DNA of 64,000 nucleotides, taken from NCBI RefSeq assembly GCF_963666145.1, contig NZ_OY762614.1, forward strand, positions 558,001 to 622,000, in the 5' to 3' direction. Shown here piece by piece: positions 19,264 to 27,784 of the stretch. The stretch's first letter is position 1; each line of letters opens with the position of its first letter. The notes beneath the pieces were generated by a model. The model was not told the DNA's origin and did no database searches. It was given only the letters and a program-made list of their open reading frames with translations. The DNA comes from an uncultured Desulfobacter sp. GTDB taxonomy: Bacteria > Desulfobacterota > Desulfobacteria > Desulfobacterales > Desulfobacteraceae. A program made the translations under genes and the position numbers.

Positions 19264-19635
19264 ATGCAGATACTTCTGGTCGATGATGAGAAGGAACTGG
19301 TCTCTACCCTGGCAGAACGTCTCGGATACAGGGGAATTGACGCACACTGGGCCGTTACGCCCAAAGAGGCCATCTCCATGCTGGCGGATCAAAGTTATGA
19401 CATTGCCGTTCTGGATGTTCAGATGCCGGAGATGAACGGTTTTGAACTCAAGGAGCAGATGGAAAAGATATCTTCTAAACTCAAGTTTATTTTTATGACC
19501 GGCCACGGGTCTGAAGAGTGTTACAATGAAGGGTGCTCCCAGACCGGAGAGGCGTTTTATCTTGTGAAACCCGTGGAAATCGATAGTCTGATTGAAAAAC
19601 TCAACCAGGTCATGCTGGATGGAGGAAAAAGTTGA
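19264..19635 (+). CDS. Single-domain response regulator (receiver)
   Basis: This 123-residue protein is a receiver only: acidic pair in VDDEKE, phospho-acceptor D51 in VLDVQMPEMNG, Thr in FMTGHGS and Lys in LVKPVE. With no output domain it would act by protein contact or as a phosphate relay. It starts three bases after the kinase and ends in a four-base TTGA overlap with the next gene, so all three are translated together. Its FMTGHGS segment resembles the receiver in the cytidylate-kinase fusion, consistent with paralogous receivers in one pathway. Confidence 0.9.
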   Translation: MQILLVDDEKELVSTLAERLGYRGIDAHWAVTPKEAISMLADQSYDIAVLDVQMPEMNGFELKEQMEKISSKLKFIFMTGHGSEECYNEGCSQTGEAFYLVKPVEIDSLIEKLNQVMLDGGKS

Positions 19636-20285
19636 AACATAAGGTGCAGGAAATTACGAATCAATACGGCCCGGCGTACTTCGGTCGCATGGGGGCATCC
19701 ATATCCCATGACATTAAAAACTGCCTGGCCATCATCAATGAGAATGCAGGCCTGATGTCGGATTATCTGATGATGGCCCAGAAAAAAGGGACCCCACTGG
19801 ATATTGAGCGTTTCTCCGGCATTGTCCAGCGCATTGAAAAACAGATCGGCCGGGCCGATGGTATCGTCAAATCCCTCAATACCTTTTCCCACAGCATGGA
19901 CAACCCGGAGCAACAGATAGATATAGACGAGGCTGTGGCGCTTGCCCTGGGTCTTGGCGCCAGAATCATTGCCAACAAAGGCATTCAGGTAAATCACACC
20001 CGTAACGAAAACAAACGTTATCTCAACGGATCTCTTTTCTTTTCATTGTTTCTGATCTGGTCCATTTTAGAAAATATAACGGAAAACCTTGCATCTGGTG
20101 CCGTTCTCAATATATTCTCTAAGGAAGAGGACGATAATCAGGTTTGTTTAAGTTTTCAGTGCGAACAGCCCATTTTTGCATCTGATTTTGCCGAGCAGGT
20201 AAACTGCCAGGCATTGGATCTATTCCAGGCAAAAATTGTATTGGCGGACCAGCACACCCGGGCAGACCTGCTTTTTGGCAGATAA
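19632..20285 (+). CDS. Histidine-kinase-like phosphotransfer protein with degenerate ATPase region
   Basis: The TTG start is supported by GGAGGAAAAAG and overlaps the upstream stop codon. H26 in SISHDIKNCLAIINENAGL matches an H-box and resembles the corresponding segment of the kinase at 17533. The remaining 170 residues have the length of a HATPase domain, but no N, G1 or G2 box can be recognised and it ends early at 217 residues. It may be a phosphotransfer or phosphatase partner without its own ATP hydrolysis. The sequence suggests origin by duplication of the upstream kinase followed by loss of catalysis. Confidence 0.72.
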   Translation: MKHKVQEITNQYGPAYFGRMGASISHDIKNCLAIINENAGLMSDYLMMAQKKGTPLDIERFSGIVQRIEKQIGRADGIVKSLNTFSHSMDNPEQQIDIDEAVALALGLGARIIANKGIQVNHTRNENKRYLNGSLFFSLFLIWSILENITENLASGAVLNIFSKEEDDNQVCLSFQCEQPIFASDFAEQVNCQALDLFQAKIVLADQHTRADLLFGR

Positions 20286-20347
20286 AACAATATTTTCAAC
20301 AAATAACAACTTCCTTAATATCAACTAGTGAAAAGGAGACCCCGGAA

Positions 20348-20776
20348 ATGAGTGAGAAAGTTTTAATCATAGATGACGAACAGGAGTTTACACAAGCCCT
20401 GGCAGAGCGAATGACGAACCGGGGAATGGATGTGAGCACTTCGAGTTCCGCCATTGAGGGCCTGCAAAGCGTTGAAGAAAAATCCTTTGACGTGGTGGTC
20501 CTTGATTTACAAATGCCGGAAATGGATGGCATCGAAACCTTAAAGATCCTGAAAAAGAAAAAACCCGAACTTCAGGTAATTCTTTTAACCGGACATGCTA
20601 CGGTTGAAAAAGGCATTGAGGCCATGAAACTGGGTGCCATGGACTTGCTTGAAAAACCGGCTGATCTAACCACCCTGACCGAAAAGATCAAAAAAGCCCA
20701 GGCAAAAAAAATGATCCTGGTGGAGAAAAAAGCCGAGGCAAGAATCAAGGAAATCATGGAAACCCGGGGGTGGTAA
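20348..20776 (+). CDS. Single-domain response regulator with charged C-terminal helix
   Basis: Start at ATG behind AAAAGGAGACCCC. Residues 1-118 are a receiver with IDDEQE, phospho-acceptor D53 in VLDLQMPEMDG, Thr in LLTGHAT and Lys in LEKPAD. The last 25 residues are a Lys/Glu-rich helix rather than an output domain. It closes the transporter-kinase operon and is followed by a strong terminator at 20821. Together with D332 of the fusion protein and D51 of the 19264 receiver it makes three related receivers in one transcription unit. Confidence 0.9.
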   Translation: MSEKVLIIDDEQEFTQALAERMTNRGMDVSTSSSAIEGLQSVEEKSFDVVVLDLQMPEMDGIETLKILKKKKPELQVILLTGHATVEKGIEAMKLGAMDLLEKPADLTTLTEKIKKAQAKKMILVEKKAEARIKEIMETRGW

Positions 20777-20820
20777 ACAACTATTCTCTTAGGCGTTTAG
20801 CCAATTTTCACAACCAACAA

Positions 20821-20860
20821 AAAAGGGATAAAAGCATGTGTGCATGCTTTTATCCCTTTT
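20821..20860. terminator. Strong bidirectional intrinsic terminator
   Basis: Two perfectly complementary 18-base arms (20821-20838 and 20843-20860) surround the four-base loop TGTG. The arms begin with AAAA and end with TTTT. It separates the TetR/SulP/two-component unit from the HTH-EIIA/CLC unit. Confidence 0.9.
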
Positions 20861-20881
20861 AGATTCACAGGGGTACCGGGG

Positions 20882-20910
20882 TTGTTATTATAGCTGGTTT
20901 GGTTTATATA
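20882..20910 (+). promoter_or_regulatory. Candidate sigma-70 promoter of the HTH-EIIA/CLC unit
   Basis: TTGTTA (20882-20887), a 17-base spacer and TATATA (20905-20910) lie just after the terminator and 56 bases before the ATG at 20966. Position after the terminator supports the start of a new transcript. Confidence 0.6.
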
Positions 20911-20965
20911 AAGCACCTAAGTTTGGAAATGAAGTTTATCACACAGCAAGCAACGTCAGGGACAA

Positions 20966-21643
20966 ATGGAAATATTAATAACTGAGTTATGCAAGTCTTT
21001 AGGGGTATCCCGTACAACCATAGAGCGCTGGATCCGCCAGGGGAAACTGCCTGTGTCCAAAAAAGGGAGAACTTACAGCTTTCATGCCAGGGATCTGAAA
21101 AACTGGGCCTCGAACAACCATATTTCCCTTAATCTGAAACCCCGGCCGGCCCAGGGCACCGAGGCCGAAGTGCAGGTCTCTTTGTCCACGGCCCTTGAGA
21201 CAGGTGGCGTTTATCACGATATTGAGACCGGGCCGGATGTGCCGTCGGTGATTCATGCCTGCGTTGAACAAATTAAAGCGGTACCCGATAATTGTAAAAC
21301 AGACCTTACCCAACAACTCATTAAAAGGGAAGAAGCGTTGTCCACAGGGGTTGGCGGCGGCGTTGCCATTCCCCACCCGCGAACGCCCCTTAAGTATCTT
21401 GAGCAGCCCATGGTTGCAGCCTGTTTTCTTAAAAACCCCGTGGACTATCATGCATTGGACAAGCAGCCTGTATCCACCCTGTTTTTCATTCTGTTCCCGG
21501 AATTAAAGTTCCACCTTCACTTACTGTCCTCTCTTTCCCAGTGTTTACGAAACAGGCAGTTCAGTGAATTTTTAAAAACCCGCCCGGAACAATCCGAGTT
21601 AATAGAAAAAATTGATGCCCTGCACCTGACCCAAAAGATGTAA
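20966..21643 (+). CDS. HTH domain fused to PTS EIIA (PtsN-like) domain
   Basis: Residues 1-50 are a MerR/excisionase-type DNA-binding helix-turn-helix (LCKSLGVSRTTIERWIRQGK). Residues about 70-220 form a PTS EIIA type-2 domain with active-site H137 in VAIPHPRTP. No sugar permease is nearby, so this is a regulatory EIIA of the nitrogen-PTS kind, phosphorylated by EI(Ntr)/NPr, and the HTH may make it a direct transcription factor. The CLC channel follows 19 bases later. PtsN proteins control ion transport elsewhere, for example potassium, so control of the neighbouring anion channel is plausible. Confidence 0.85.
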   Translation: MEILITELCKSLGVSRTTIERWIRQGKLPVSKKGRTYSFHARDLKNWASNNHISLNLKPRPAQGTEAEVQVSLSTALETGGVYHDIETGPDVPSVIHACVEQIKAVPDNCKTDLTQQLIKREEALSTGVGGGVAIPHPRTPLKYLEQPMVAACFLKNPVDYHALDKQPVSTLFFILFPELKFHLHLLSSLSQCLRNRQFSEFLKTRPEQSELIEKIDALHLTQKM

Positions 21644-21662
21644 GCGGTTATCCGGACTCATC

Positions 21663-23390
21663 ATGAGCAAGCTCAAACAGACCTATAATTCGTTTTATGC
21701 AAAGTTTTTCCTTTTTGACAACCGGCTTGTGCTGATGACGGCCGGGGCAGTTGTGGGCATTTTTGCCGGCCTTGCAGCTGTGGCATTAAGACTTTCTCTG
21801 GCCTCGGTTCTTGAATTTTTAGTACCTTACCGCCAGTATGGCTGGGCATTTATATTGCCCGGCATCGGTGCCATGTTATCCTATTTATTTCTCGACAAAA
21901 TCATGCGGGAAGGCGCAGGTCACGGTGTGCCCGAAGTGATTTATGCCGTATCCAGACGCGGTGGGCTTTTACGGCTTCGATCGACCTTTTCCAGGCTGAT
22001 TTCAAGTTTTTTAACCATTGCCAGCGGTGGTTCGGCAGGTCCCGAGGCACCGGTTGTCATGAGCGGGTCCGCCATCGGATCAAACATTGCTAAATTTTTA
22101 GGCTTGAATGACCGGCAGCGCATGACATTGGTCGGCTGCGGTACGGCCGGTGCCATTGCCTCCATTTTCCACGCCCCTGTGGCCGGGCTCATTTTTGCCG
22201 TTGAAATTATTCTTGGCGAATGGAAATTCGTCAATATTATTCCCATCACCATTGCCGCGGTGGCCGGCGCACAAATCAGTGAAGCCATCATTCCTGAAAA
22301 AGAGCTTTTCCAGCATCATCCTTTTGATATTTTTCCCGGTGATATTTTAGGCAGCATCGGCCTTGCCCTGTTCACCGCCATCATATCCGTCATCTTTACA
22401 CGGACGCTCAGACAGGTTGGCGGGTTGGCCAAACGGACACCTGTATCCCCCTGGCTCCGGGCCGTAATGGGCGGATGCATTGTCGGGGCAATAGGTATTT
22501 ATATGCCTATGGTGCTGGGCGAAGGGTACCATCCGATCATGGAAATGATCAGCGGCACCTTTCCCATGACATTCTGGCTTGTATTCCTCGGTCTTTTTCT
22601 GAAAATATTCGTCACATCCATGACCCTGGGCTGGGGAGGTTCCGGCGGCATCTTTGCACCCTGTCTGGTCATCGGCAGTCTCAGTGGTGTGGTATTTTAC
22701 AAGGCGATGATGTTTGTGTTCCCCAATGCCGCAGTGACCTCGGAAGGTGCCTATGCCCTTCTGGGCATGACCGGCATCATGGCCGGCGTCATGCAGGCGC
22801 CATTGAGCAGTATCTTTTTGATTGCGGAAATCACCGGCGGCTATGAAGCCATCTTGCTTTTACTCTTGGTGTCGTCCATTTCATCAACCCTAAGCCATAT
22901 TATTGAACCGTCTTCCTTTTACTTTAAAGATCTCATCGAACGCGGCGAATTCATGCGGCCCGGGACGGATGCAAGAGTATTGTCCGATTTAAGCTTGAAC
23001 GAAATTATTGATACCGACTACACCCCGATATCGGAAAATATGATTTTCAGGGAGTTTATTGATCTCATCCGCAATTCACACCGCAACCACTACCCGGTCG
23101 TCTCGGATGAAACCGGCAACTATGTAGGGATGGTAAGGGTTTCACGTATCAGGAAATACGCCCTGGACCCGGCCTTTTATGATATGATCTTTATTAGCCA
23201 GATCATGGATACGGATATGGTGACCGTATCGTTTGACGATGACCTTCATGATGTGCTCGAATTCATGGAGTCCTTTAACGTTGATCATATCCCCGTGGTG
23301 GATCACCATAGATTTTCCGGGATGGTTTCCAAAGCACGGATACTTGATCTGTACCGCAGGGAACTGATCATGCAGACCAACGTACAATGA
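21663..23390 (+). CDS. CLC-family chloride channel/antiporter with C-terminal CBS pair
   Basis: About 440 residues of membrane helices carry the CLC motifs GHGVPEV (in place of GSGIP), SAGPEAPVV with the gating Glu near residue 129 (GREGP equivalent), and GGSGGIFAPCLVIGS (GxFxP). Residues about 445-570 are two CBS domains that may bind nucleotide. It should conduct or exchange chloride or similar anions. The fluoride-specific CLC-F signature is not seen. Preceded by the HTH-EIIA gene and followed by a USP protein; all are in the same orientation with short gaps. Confidence 0.93.
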   Translation: MSKLKQTYNSFYAKFFLFDNRLVLMTAGAVVGIFAGLAAVALRLSLASVLEFLVPYRQYGWAFILPGIGAMLSYLFLDKIMREGAGHGVPEVIYAVSRRGGLLRLRSTFSRLISSFLTIASGGSAGPEAPVVMSGSAIGSNIAKFLGLNDRQRMTLVGCGTAGAIASIFHAPVAGLIFAVEIILGEWKFVNIIPITIAAVAGAQISEAIIPEKELFQHHPFDIFPGDILGSIGLALFTAIISVIFTRTLRQVGGLAKRTPVSPWLRAVMGGCIVGAIGIYMPMVLGEGYHPIMEMISGTFPMTFWLVFLGLFLKIFVTSMTLGWGGSGGIFAPCLVIGSLSGVVFYKAMMFVFPNAAVTSEGAYALLGMTGIMAGVMQAPLSSIFLIAEITGGYEAILLLLLVSSISSTLSHIIEPSSFYFKDLIERGEFMRPGTDARVLSDLSLNEIIDTDYTPISENMIFREFIDLIRNSHRNHYPVVSDETGNYVGMVRVSRIRKYALDPAFYDMIFISQIMDTDMVTVSFDDDLHDVLEFMESFNVDHIPVVDHHRFSGMVSKARILDLYRRELIMQTNVQ

Positions 23391-23421
23391 CCCTGAGTTC
23401 ATGGTCCCAAGGAGACTTTAA

Positions 23422-24252
23422 ATGAATTATAAACTGCTTCATATTTTCAGGAATACCCCCTTTGGCAGGGAAACCTTCTTGCAGTCCCTCTATTTTTGCA
23501 AAGCCATCAATGCCTATCCGGTTGTGTACATCCCCAAAACCGATAAATTTTTAATGTACTTTGCCAATGATGTGGTGCAGGTGAACCTGGACAACTCATT
23601 TTTAGCCTCTCCGGACACAGCCCATGACCATGTGATTGCGCTTTTTGATGAGGCCGGAATACCCCCCAGGTTTTATAAACCCAAAAATTATACCGCCTCT
23701 ACCCTGCCGGATATTTCCAGCCAGTTTGATTATATGTGCTCCCCGCGTTCAATCAGCGATCTGTCATCCAAAATAAGCCTGGGCCACTTAGGTCCCAAGG
23801 TCCGTCGCATGATCAAGCAGGCCACCTTTCCCATTCTCATCGCAAGTTCTGTATTCAAGCCATGGACGAGTATATCCGTTTTCTTCGGCGGCTCATCCAA
23901 TGCCATGAACGCCCTAGTTCTCGGGCTCAAAACTGCTATTTCATCGGGATTTGATTTAAAAATCTACACGGTACTTGAAAAAGACAACGAGCAGGCCTAC
24001 CGGGATATGGTCCGGGATTCTGACCTTGGGGAACTTGTGGATCAATATGTCAAAGAGTGGTGTTTTTACCAATCTTCGGAATTTGACCAGATGCTCTATG
24101 ACGTGCCCCACGACTCACTGATCGTTCTTGGCGCCTATGGACATGGGGTAATCAAAGAGATTCTTTTAGGCAGCAAGATGGAGTATATACAGACCACGGT
24201 CAGCAACAACCTGCTGGTGACAGGCCCCAACTGCAGTATCACTCTTAAATAA
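23422..24252 (+). CDS. Universal stress protein (UspA) family, two-domain type
   Basis: The ATG follows AAGGAGACTTTAA. The 276 residues fit two USP-like halves. The second half ends with the ATP-binding signature GAYGHG-(x)-GSKMEYI-(x)-NLLVTGPN. The first half is less conserved and lacks a clear nucleotide loop. USP proteins are cytoplasmic regulators of stress and of channel or transporter activity. A USP beside a CBS-containing CLC channel suggests adenine-nucleotide-dependent control of the channel, but that is inference from order. Confidence 0.82.
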   Translation: MNYKLLHIFRNTPFGRETFLQSLYFCKAINAYPVVYIPKTDKFLMYFANDVVQVNLDNSFLASPDTAHDHVIALFDEAGIPPRFYKPKNYTASTLPDISSQFDYMCSPRSISDLSSKISLGHLGPKVRRMIKQATFPILIASSVFKPWTSISVFFGGSSNAMNALVLGLKTAISSGFDLKIYTVLEKDNEQAYRDMVRDSDLGELVDQYVKEWCFYQSSEFDQMLYDVPHDSLIVLGAYGHGVIKEILLGSKMEYIQTTVSNNLLVTGPNCSITLK

Positions 24253-24283
24253 TAATTTTCAAACTTACCAAAAGGAAACGCAA

Positions 24284-24697
24284 ATGAAGAAATTTTTTCT
24301 GATTCTGGTAATGGTGATGCTGACGGCTTCTGCATACGCATCCGAATATAACTATGTCTCACCGGACAAAGTCAAATCCTGGATCGAAACCGAGACCCCG
24401 GTAAACATTGTGGATATCCAGGTGCCCGAAGAGTTTAAGGCACACCACCTGCCCGGCGCCGTCCCCACCTATTCCTATCCTGTTAAAACAGACAGCGAAA
24501 GAGCCAAACTCGACAAAGTCGTTGCCGACACCAAAAAGAACCAGGACCCGGTAGTCATTGTCTGCCCAAGGGGCAAAGGCGGAGCCAAACGCTGCTACGA
24601 TTACCTCAAAGAGAACGGCATTGCCGAAGATCGTCTTTTGATCTTAGAGAAAGGTCAGGATGGATGGCCCTATAAAGAAATGGTAAAATCAGATTAG
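24284..24697 (+). CDS. Periplasmic rhodanese-like protein
   Basis: The ATG follows AAAAGGAAACGCAA. The first 19 residues are a signal peptide (hydrophobic core, SAYA-S). A single rhodanese domain follows with active-site Cys in VCPRGKGGAKR near residue 94. This is a persulfide-carrying or sulfur-transfer domain acting outside the cytoplasm. The active-site loop is longer and more basic than in thiosulfate sulfurtransferase. The membrane-bound TVP38/HdrD protein comes next, so sulfane sulfur handling at the membrane is likely. Confidence 0.88.
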   Translation: MKKFFLILVMVMLTASAYASEYNYVSPDKVKSWIETETPVNIVDIQVPEEFKAHHLPGAVPTYSYPVKTDSERAKLDKVVADTKKNQDPVVIVCPRGKGGAKRCYDYLKENGIAEDRLLILEKGQDGWPYKEMVKSD

Positions 24698-24817
24698 TTT
24701 GAACGAAAAGTCACCCACCTACGGCGTTGCAGAAAAATTTACAATCCTCACAACCACGAGGTTGCTCCGGTTGAAAATTTTTCTGCGCCTTGCATCTGGG
24801 CAACTTTTCGTCCAAAC
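24697..24817. repeat. Long imperfect palindrome, MITE-like element
   Basis: The outer arms are GTTTG-A-ACGAAAAGT (24697-24711) and ACTTTTCGT-C-CAAAC (24803-24817). The inner arms GCAGAAAAATTT (24729-24740) and AAATTTTTCTGC (24775-24786) are perfect, and CAACC/GGTTG fold the centre. The whole 121 bases can form one long hairpin. It fills nearly the entire gap between the rhodanese and the TVP38 fusion. The size and symmetry fit a miniature repeat, but no second copy is in this window. Confidence 0.6.
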
Positions 24818-24834
24818 ACCGGTATTGATCTAAT

Positions 24835-26691
24835 TTGAAAAAACTACTGCTCATTATTCTGATAGCAGGTCTGATTGCCGCCAGTTTCAGATTTGGACTG
24901 GCCGATTATTTCAGTCTGGAAGGGATCAAACACTCCCAGGGCAGGATTCAGGCGTTTTACCACGAGAATCCTGCCCTGGCCATTGCCGTTTTCACTGGTA
25001 TCTACATTCCGTCAGTGGCCTTTAATCTGCCCTGGGCATTGGTTCTGGGTCTTGCGGCCGGGGCATTCTTCGGCACATTCACCGGCACGGTGGTGGTCTC
25101 ATTTGCAAGTTCCATAGGGGCACTGCTGGCCTGCATCATTTCCCGCTACCTGCTGGCTGACTGGGTCAAAAAAAAATTTAAGGACAAACTTGACCGGGTG
25201 AACCAGGGTTTTGCCCGGGAAGGGGCATTTTATTTGTTTGCCCTGCGTCTGATTCCGCTGTTTCCTTTTTTTGCCGTGAATATGGTCATGGGGGTGACCG
25301 CCATCCGCCTGACCACGTTTTACTGGGTATCCCAATTGGGCATGCTTCCGGCGACTGTCGTCTTTGTCAATGCTGGCAGCCAGATTTCAAAAATCGATTC
25401 ACTTTCCGGTATTCTTTCTGGAAAACTGATGATATCCCTTGCCCTTGTGGGAATTCTTCCCCTTGTGGCCAAGCGGTTCATCTCCCTGCTCAGAAAAAAA
25501 AAATCCGTTACCAGCCAATTTGACTCCCCAATAGCAGGCGTACCATTTGGCCTGTCCGACGATTTATCCCCTGTGACTGCCGATATTCTTGAAAAATGCA
25601 CCAACTGCGGTGCCTGCCAGGTTCAATGCGCCTTTTTAACTCGGTACGGTACGCCCAAAGAGATTCTCACCACCCTGGACCCTGCGAAACAACACATCCT
25701 CTCCTTTGAGTGCAGCCTGTGCGGCCTGTGCCGGGCGGTATGCCCTGAAAATATTGACCCGGGAGAGGCCTTTCTGCATTTACGAAGAGTCGCCGTAGCC
25801 AACGAACAGGTGGATCTGTCTACCTATTCCACAATTTTAGGATACGAAAAAAAAGGGACATCTAAATTATTTTCATGTTATGCCCTGCCCCAGAACTGCG
25901 ATACCATATTTTTCCCCGGCTGTACCCTTTCCGGAACCCGTCCGAAAACCACCTGGGCACTGTTCGAAACCCTGAGGGCCCAAACGCCGAATTTAGGAAT
26001 TGTACTGGACTGCTGCACCAAACCGAGCCATGACCTTGGACGCGAACACTATTTTCAACGTATGTTTGAAGAAATGCTAAATTTTTTGCAAGCCCGCGGG
26101 ATAAAACGGATCTGGCTTGCCTGCCCCAACTGCTATAAGGTTTTTACGACGTATGCGCCAAATATGTCTGTAGAATCCGTGTACGAGGTATTGGCCTATT
26201 CAAATCCGCCCTGCACATTTTCTGATGAATCAACTTCTTTTAAAGCGGCCCCCATGGTGGTCCATGATCCCTGCCCCTTGCGCGATCAACCCCAGGTTCA
26301 CGAATCGGTCCGGGCGCTTCTGGCCGGAATGGACCTGTCTATTGAAAAAATGGCTTTCGAAAAAAAGAAAACCCTTTGCTGCGGAGAAGGCGGGACTGTA
26401 GGGTTCATTGATCCTGAACTTGCCCGGACATGGATCGAAAAACGGAAAAAAACCGCAGGCAACAGATCTATTGTTACCTATTGCGCCGGCTGCGCCGGAT
26501 TTTTAAACCGGGCCGCCCCAACCGTCCACCTGCTGGACCTTCTCTTTTTTCCGGGGCAAGCGGCCTCTGGGCATCTGCGGACGGCCAAGGCCCCGCTGAC
26601 CTATTTTCACAGGTTGGCCCTGAAACGCAAAATCAAAAAAACCTTGCCCAAAGCTTTTTTTCGGGAAAGAAACTACCGTCCCATACAGTAA
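24835..26691 (+). CDS. TVP38/DedA-like membrane domain fused to HdrD-like Fe-S disulfide reductase
   Basis: A TTG start is used; no good ribosome site is visible because the palindrome lies just upstream. Residues 1-225 are a TVP38/TMEM64 (VTT) membrane domain with the typical FALRLIPLFPFFAVN segment. Residues about 255-310 hold two 4Fe-4S motifs (CTNCGACQVQC and CSLCGLCRAVC followed by P). Two CCG-type cysteine domains follow (LDCCTKPSHD with CPNC; LCCGEGG with CAGC), as in HdrD, GlpC and LutA. In HdrD these bind the catalytic cluster that reduces disulfides. The fusion would place a disulfide or polysulfide reductase on the inner membrane. A second TVP38 fusion occurs at 35105. Confidence 0.87.
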   Translation: MKKLLLIILIAGLIAASFRFGLADYFSLEGIKHSQGRIQAFYHENPALAIAVFTGIYIPSVAFNLPWALVLGLAAGAFFGTFTGTVVVSFASSIGALLACIISRYLLADWVKKKFKDKLDRVNQGFAREGAFYLFALRLIPLFPFFAVNMVMGVTAIRLTTFYWVSQLGMLPATVVFVNAGSQISKIDSLSGILSGKLMISLALVGILPLVAKRFISLLRKKKSVTSQFDSPIAGVPFGLSDDLSPVTADILEKCTNCGACQVQCAFLTRYGTPKEILTTLDPAKQHILSFECSLCGLCRAVCPENIDPGEAFLHLRRVAVANEQVDLSTYSTILGYEKKGTSKLFSCYALPQNCDTIFFPGCTLSGTRPKTTWALFETLRAQTPNLGIVLDCCTKPSHDLGREHYFQRMFEEMLNFLQARGIKRIWLACPNCYKVFTTYAPNMSVESVYEVLAYSNPPCTFSDESTSFKAAPMVVHDPCPLRDQPQVHESVRALLAGMDLSIEKMAFEKKKTLCCGEGGTVGFIDPELARTWIEKRKKTAGNRSIVTYCAGCAGFLNRAAPTVHLLDLLFFPGQAASGHLRTAKAPLTYFHRLALKRKIKKTLPKAFFRERNYRPIQ

Positions 26692-26701
26692 AACCTGCCA
26701 A

Positions 26702-27478
26702 TCAGACAGATGAATTCCACAAGCTGCGTACCATATTCAAATTCAGGTTCAGGTAAACGATCTGCATCTGTGGATCATTGCAGAAAATTTCCAGTGTAAT
26801 GGTGTTGTCGTATGAGATCGCTTTTAACGCATCCACTGCCTGCCGCCAGTTTACGGTGCCCACGCCCAACGGCAGATGGTCATCGTTCCTTGAGCGGTTG
26901 TCGGAAAAATGGACATGTACAAGATGCTCTCCAAGCGCTTCACAGAAGATCTCATAACCATCCTTGCCAAAGTTGGTATGGCCAAAATCCAGATGCAGCT
27001 TTAAACCGGGGACCCGGGCAATCAGTTCTGTAAACACCGACACCCGGTCAAAGGGCGCGCTATAATTTTCCAACACCAGGGTAAGCCCATGGGATGCGGC
27101 CATGTCAACAATGGCCGGCAGCGCCTTGATGTGAAATGAGACCCGTTGATTCCTCATACCGGGCGGGCAAGCATAGCAGGGATGAATGTTCATCACCCCG
27201 GCACCCAAACGCGAAAATATTCGTGCACACCGTTCAAGTTCTTTTAGACACGCATCCCTGATCCCGGGCACCGGGTATGCCCAGGGAAGGCAGGGATCGG
27301 TATGCCCGATGATCCCCAGTTTGTAATCGTCCAGAATTGTTTTAAGTTGTTGAACATCCACATCTACGGCATTGGGGCCTTCCAGGGTCAGATCCAGAAA
27401 ATCAAAACCGGATTTGCCGCATTGCTCGGCTTCCCTGTAAACTGAGTTTGAAGGGTTGTTCATCATACCTATTTTCAT
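26702..27478 (-). CDS. Sugar-phosphate isomerase/epimerase-like TIM barrel protein
   Basis: The ATG at 27478 is preferred: AAAGGG lies at proper spacing and MKIGMMNNP begins the first barrel strand; 19 extra residues upstream look like non-coding DNA. The 258-residue protein fits the xylose-isomerase-like/AP endonuclease 2 family, with metal-ligand candidates in NIHPCYA, LVLENYS, LHLDFGHTN, HVHFSDN and TLEIF. The substrate is unknown. It converges with the TVP38/Hdr gene (10-base gap) and is divergent from the rhodanese-rubrerythrin gene. It could supply or modify a sugar for the glycosyltransferase cluster nearby, but this is speculative. Confidence 0.82.
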   Translation of the reverse strand: MKIGMMNNPSNSVYREAEQCGKSGFDFLDLTLEGPNAVDVDVQQLKTILDDYKLGIIGHTDPCLPWAYPVPGIRDACLKELERCARIFSRLGAGVMNIHPCYACPPGMRNQRVSFHIKALPAIVDMAASHGLTLVLENYSAPFDRVSVFTELIARVPGLKLHLDFGHTNFGKDGYEIFCEALGEHLVHVHFSDNRSRNDDHLPLGVGTVNWRQAVDALKAISYDNTITLEIFCNDPQMQIVYLNLNLNMVRSLWNSSV

Positions 27479-27784
27479 GGTGTTACCCTTTAATTTTTTT
27501 GTACCGTAAAACGCCACAAAGACCTCAAAGGGCACGAAGAGTTGACACCCTGGTGCGATTCACCGCCTTTGTGGCTAAAAATAGCTTGGTAAAGTTTATA
27601 CTTTCTACGGGTAAATTGCGACAGTCCGAACTTAAAAATCAACCTATTATGATAAAGAATACTTACCATGGTGAGCCGGATATGTAATAATCGGTATTCT
27701 GACATCGCGGTATGCAAAAAAAAATGTTCAAGCTCATTGGCAAAAGCTTCTGATTCAACACACAGCAATCTGGAGGTTCATAAA
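27479..27784. other. Divergent intergenic region with inverted repeat
   Basis: This 306-base region separates two divergent genes. A 9-bp inverted repeat, GCCACAAAG (27513-27521) and CTTTGTGGC (27567-27575), is present with CACAAAG/GGCACGAAG text that resembles widely scattered intergenic repeats. No convincing promoter hexamer pair was found and no gene was recognised. Confidence 0.4.
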
